Source of the DNA: DATHSN01 sp035464115
GTDB taxonomy: Bacteria > Actinomycetota > Acidimicrobiia > Acidimicrobiales > SKKL01
Assembly: GCA_035464115.1 (NCBI GenBank)
Contig: DATHSN010000025.1
Coordinates: forward strand, 1-6,750
DNA: 6,750 nt
Reading direction: 5' to 3'
In this document: positions 4,846 to 6,750 of the stretch, one piece after another
Layout of the letters: each line of letters begins with the position of its first letter
Numbering within the stretch: position 1 is the stretch's first letter
The notes under the pieces: model-generated
The model's database searches: none
What the model saw: the letters and a program-made list of their open reading frames with translations, nothing else
What the model was told of the DNA's origin: nothing
Translations under genes and position numbers: made by a program

Positions 4846-5817
4846 GTGATCGTCGACTGCGCCGTCTACGACGCCGGGCACCGCCGTGGCGGCCCGGTGC
4901 CCTTCGCCGAGCTGTCGGAGCGCTCGCGCACGCCCGGCACGTTCTTCTGGATGGGCATGTTCGAGCCCACCGAGGAGGAGTTCGACGAGGTCCGCCACGA
5001 GTTCGGCCTGCACCCCCTGGCGGTGGAGGACGCGGTCAAGGCCCACCAGCGCCCCAAGCTCGAGGTCTACGACGACTCGCTGTTCCTCGTGCTCAAGACC
5101 GCCCGCTACGACGACGCGGCCGAGACGGTGGAGTTCGGCGAGCTGCTGGTGTTCGTCGGTCAGGACTTCGTGGTGGTCGTCCGCCACGGTGAGGCCAGCG
5201 AGCTCACCGGGGTCCGCGCCGAGCTCGAGGCCCACCCCGACCAGCTGGCCGTCGGTCCGGCCGCCGTGCTCCACGCCATCCTCGACCGCGTCGTCGACGA
5301 CTACGCCCCGGTGATGGACGGCATCGACGACGACATCGGCCAGGTCGAGGCCGACGTGTTCTCCGACGCGCCGGTCAACCCGGTGGAGCGCATCTACAAG
5401 CTCAAGCGCGAGGTGCTCGGCATCCACCGCTCCCTGCACCCGCTCGTCGAGCCGCTGCAGCGCCTCGCCACCCAACCGCTGCCGGGCATCCCCGACGAGG
5501 CCCGCTCCTACTTCCGCGACGTGCACGACCACCTGGTGCGCGTCACCGAGCAGAACGACACCAACCGCGACCTGCTCACCAGCGTCCTCGAGGCGAACCT
5601 CACCCGGGTGAGCGTGCGCCAGAACGAGGACATGCGACGCATCTCGGCCTGGGTGGCCATGGCCGCCGTCCCCACCCTCATCGCGGGCATCTACGGGATG
5701 AACTTCACCCACATGCCCGAGCTCGACTGGCGGTTCGGCTACCCGTTCACCCTGGCCCTCATGGCCGTGGTCGTGCTCGGCCTGGCCCGGTGGTTCCGCC
5801 GCAACGGCTGGCTGTGA
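4846..5817 (+). CDS. corA: CorA-family magnesium (and cobalt) transport protein
   Basis: A 323-residue CorA-type channel, expected to work as a homopentamer in the inner membrane and import Mg2+ (often also Co2+ and Ni2+). The cytoplasmic N-terminal domain shows FFWMGMFEPTEEEFDEV (33-49) and HPLAVEDAVKAHQRPKLEVY (56-75), a block highly typical of the family. The long coiled helices follow, rich in Asp and Glu: DDYAPVMDGIDDDIGQVEAD (151-170) and ERIYKLKREVLGIHRSLHPL (181-200). The pore helix ends in the signature YGMN (283-286), followed by FTHMPEL. The two membrane helices lie at about 264-283 and 300-317, and the C-terminus is basic (RWFRRNGWL), as usual. Length and ending are normal. The GTG start is taken because no ATG is available upstream and a -10-like hexamer sits 6 nt before it. 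It converges on rnhB, with a hairpin between them. Zinc-exporting ZntB is related, but the GMN context here fits CorA better. Confidence 0.95.
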   Translation: MIVDCAVYDAGHRRGGPVPFAELSERSRTPGTFFWMGMFEPTEEEFDEVRHEFGLHPLAVEDAVKAHQRPKLEVYDDSLFLVLKTARYDDAAETVEFGELLVFVGQDFVVVVRHGEASELTGVRAELEAHPDQLAVGPAAVLHAILDRVVDDYAPVMDGIDDDIGQVEADVFSDAPVNPVERIYKLKREVLGIHRSLHPLVEPLQRLATQPLPGIPDEARSYFRDVHDHLVRVTEQNDTNRDLLTSVLEANLTRVSVRQNEDMRRISAWVAMAAVPTLIAGIYGMNFTHMPELDWRFGYPFTLALMAVVVLGLARWFRRNGWL

Positions 5818-5818
5818 C

Positions 5819-5841
5819 CCGGCCGGCACGGGGTCGGCCGG
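5819..5841. terminator. Strong hairpin between convergent corA and rnhB
   Basis: CCGGCCGGC (5819-5827) pairs with GTCGGCCGG (5833-5841) through 9 pairs, one a G-T wobble, around a 5-nt loop. It starts 2 nt after the corA stop and 25 bp from the rnhB stop, so it could end transcription from both sides. No T-run follows on either strand, a common form in GC-rich actinobacteria but weaker evidence than a classical terminator. Confidence 0.5.
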
Positions 5842-5865
5842 CTCCGGGGCGACAGGTTCCCGACG

Positions 5866-6576
5866 TCAGCCCGCGAGCGGGAACAGCTCGCCCTGGGCGG
5901 TGGCCGCCGGGCGAGCCAGCCCCGGCCACGGCAGCGCGTCCATGAACGCCCAGCTGCGGCGGTGGATGCTGGTGGGCCCGTAGCCGGCCAGCGCCACCTT
6001 GTGCCGCGGGCACGGGTAGCCCTTGTTGGCGGCGAAGTCGAAGCCGGGGAACTGGTGGGCCTCGGCGCGCATGATGCGGTCGCGGGTGACCTTGGCGAGG
6101 ATCGACGCCGCCGCGATCGACAAGCAGGTGGCGTCACCCTTGACGATGGAGCGGGTGACGCCCCCGCCGACGAAGTCCCACCGGCCGTCGAGCAGCACCT
6201 GGTCGGGGACGAGGCCGAGGGCCTCGATGGCCCGCCGGGCGGCGAGGCGCTGGGCGTCGGACATGCCGAGCTCGTCGCACTCGGCGGGGCTGGCGTGGCC
6301 GACCCCCCAGGCGACGCACCAGCCCGCGACGCGGTCGAACAGGGCCTCGCGCTCGGGCTCGGTGAGCGCCTTGGAGTCGCGCACCTTGTACACCCGTCGG
6401 TCACGGGGCAGCACCGCCGCGCCCACGGTGAGCGGACCCGCCCAGGAGCCCCGACCCACCTCGTCGACACCGACGACGACCTGGTGGCCGGCCGCCCACA
6501 GCTCGCGCTCCACGGCGAGGGTCGGCGAGCGATCGCGCAGGGACCGGCGCAGGCGGGGCGCGCTCGGCACGGACAT
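5866..6576 (-). CDS. rnhB: Ribonuclease HII
   Basis: A 236-residue RNase HII that cuts the RNA strand of RNA-DNA hybrids and nicks 5' of single ribonucleotides embedded in DNA, starting ribonucleotide excision repair. It is a cytoplasmic, Mn/Mg-dependent enzyme. The four acidic catalytic residues are visible: D38 and E39 in GVDEVGRGSWAGP (36-48), D130 in VLLDGRWDF (127-135) and D148 in VKGDAT (145-150). Further family blocks are RDSKALTEPEREALF (66-80), SIAAASILAKVTRDRIM (153-169), NKGYPCPRHKVAL (184-196) and YGPTSIHRRSWAF (199-211). It ends in GELFPLAG, a tail resembling a clamp-binding (PIP-like) peptide in style only. ATG 6576 is preferred; a longer in-frame extension exists but crosses the start of the divergent gene. 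The usual actinobacterial neighbours (rplS, lepB, DUF2469) are not seen next to it. Confidence 0.95.
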   Translation of the reverse strand: MSVPSAPRLRRSLRDRSPTLAVERELWAAGHQVVVGVDEVGRGSWAGPLTVGAAVLPRDRRVYKVRDSKALTEPEREALFDRVAGWCVAWGVGHASPAECDELGMSDAQRLAARRAIEALGLVPDQVLLDGRWDFVGGGVTRSIVKGDATCLSIAAASILAKVTRDRIMRAEAHQFPGFDFAANKGYPCPRHKVALAGYGPTSIHRRSWAFMDALPWPGLARPAATAQGELFPLAG

Positions 6577-6583
6577 CGACGTA

Positions 6584-6589
6584 ACGGTA
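6584..6589 (-). promoter_or_regulatory. Possible -10 element for rnhB
   Basis: TACCGT on the minus strand fits TANNNT and lies 7 nt before the rnhB ATG, with no Shine-Dalgarno between. A tandem GTAACG repeat (6581-6592 on the plus strand) overlaps it. The -35 at 17-nt spacing would be CCGACC (6612-6607), a poor match. Confidence 0.4.
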
Positions 6590-6603
6590 ACGGGGTCCGG
6601 GGG

Positions 6604-6609
6604 TACGGT
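6604..6609 (+). promoter_or_regulatory. Possible -10 element for the partial gene at the window end
   Basis: TACGGT fits TANNNT and lies exactly 6 nt before the ATG at 6616. The intervening CGGGAC is not a Shine-Dalgarno. A leaderless start is suggested. The -35 would fall on the rnhB -10, so the two divergent promoters would overlap. Confidence 0.4.
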
Positions 6610-6615
6610 CGGGAC

Positions 6616-6750
6616 ATGGCACGTCGCACGCACCGCACGCTCACCTCCGACGCCGACCTCGGGGCCGCGCTCGTCGAGGTGCGCGCCCTGCTCGCCCAGG
6701 CGCTGACCACCGTCGAGGAGCACCGTTCCAACGCGCCCGCGTTCGACGAC
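6616..6750 (+). CDS. 5' part of an unrecognised gene, cut by the window end
   Basis: The first 45 codons from ATG 6616, open to the end of the window with no stop. The peptide begins MARRTHRTLTSDADLGAAL and continues with VEVRALLAQALTTVEEHR. It is basic for about 8 residues and then looks like an amphipathic helix, with no signal peptide or membrane segment. I do not recognise the family. In its favour as a real gene are the codon pattern, a -10-like hexamer 6 nt upstream, and the divergent position next to rnhB. It overlaps only the rejected N-terminal extension of rnhB. The DUF2469 protein that often neighbours actinobacterial rnhB begins differently, so this is not that gene. Confidence 0.6.
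   Translation, partial: MARRTHRTLTSDADLGAALVEVRALLAQALTTVEEHRSNAPAFDD

Noticed and set aside
4759..5829. Long minus-strand extension of the membrane-protein frame, antisense to the whole of corA
   Set aside because: CorA on the plus strand has full family motifs. The antisense frame is low-complexity, His/Val/Asp/Gly-rich sequence typical of an open frame made by GC-rich third positions.
6577..6723. N-terminal extension of RNase HII beyond ATG 6576
   Set aside because: It crosses the divergent promoter region and the start of the opposite-strand gene, and the family needs no such extension.
1..6750. CRISPR, transposon, tRNA or phage features
   Set aside because: No spaced direct repeats, terminal inverted repeats, transposase or integrase motifs, or tRNA-like cloverleaf were seen on either strand by eye.

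Overview
This 6.75 kb stretch is very GC-rich chromosomal DNA. The coding regions have strongly G/C-ending codons, GTG starts are common, and most genes lack a recognisable Shine-Dalgarno site. Together with an actinobacterial-type LexA box, a split ImuA'/ImuB mutasome operon and a luciferase-like oxidoreductase of the kind that usually uses F420, this points to a high-GC actinobacterium, perhaps an Acidimicrobiia-like or other uncultured lineage. The lineage is an inference from style and gene content, not from a marker gene. I see no mobile elements, CRISPR arrays, tRNAs or rRNAs, and the region reads as an ordinary core or near-core segment.

Layout. A PaaI-type hotdog thioesterase (16-483, +) converges on a run of six minus-strand genes. 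In transcription order (right to left) these are: a four-helix membrane protein of unknown function (4758-4246), a stand-alone Nfu N-terminal-domain protein (4216-3884), a possible 49-residue single-helix membrane protein (3873-3724), an LLM-class oxidoreductase (3672-2911), imuA' (2852-2091) and imuB (2091-505). A divergent intergenic region (4759-4845) separates the membrane protein from corA (4846-5817, +). CorA converges on rnhB, encoding ribonuclease HII (6576-5866, -), across a strong hairpin. A second, very short divergent region (6577-6615) leads to the first 45 codons of an unrecognised plus-strand gene that runs off the window.

How it works together. The clearest unit is imuA'-imuB, the DNA-damage-induced mutagenesis cassette. 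Its promoter contains a perfect CGAAC-N4-GTTCG LexA operator between a -35 and a -10 element, and the two genes overlap by one base (TGATG), so they should be made together after SOS induction. The catalytic partner DnaE2/ImuC is not in the window. ImuB keeps a clamp-binding motif (QLGFWG) but lacks the usual Y-family catalytic acidic pair. The remaining genes are housekeeping or accessory (magnesium transport, RNA-DNA hybrid removal, thioester hydrolysis, possible Fe-S related role) with no clear link to each other.

The most unusual window-wide signal is promoter architecture. Seven gene starts have a -10-like hexamer only 6-10 nt upstream of the start codon, four of them at exactly 6 nt, and have no Shine-Dalgarno. 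That pattern predicts mostly leaderless transcripts. I did not find evidence of a wholly new biological system.
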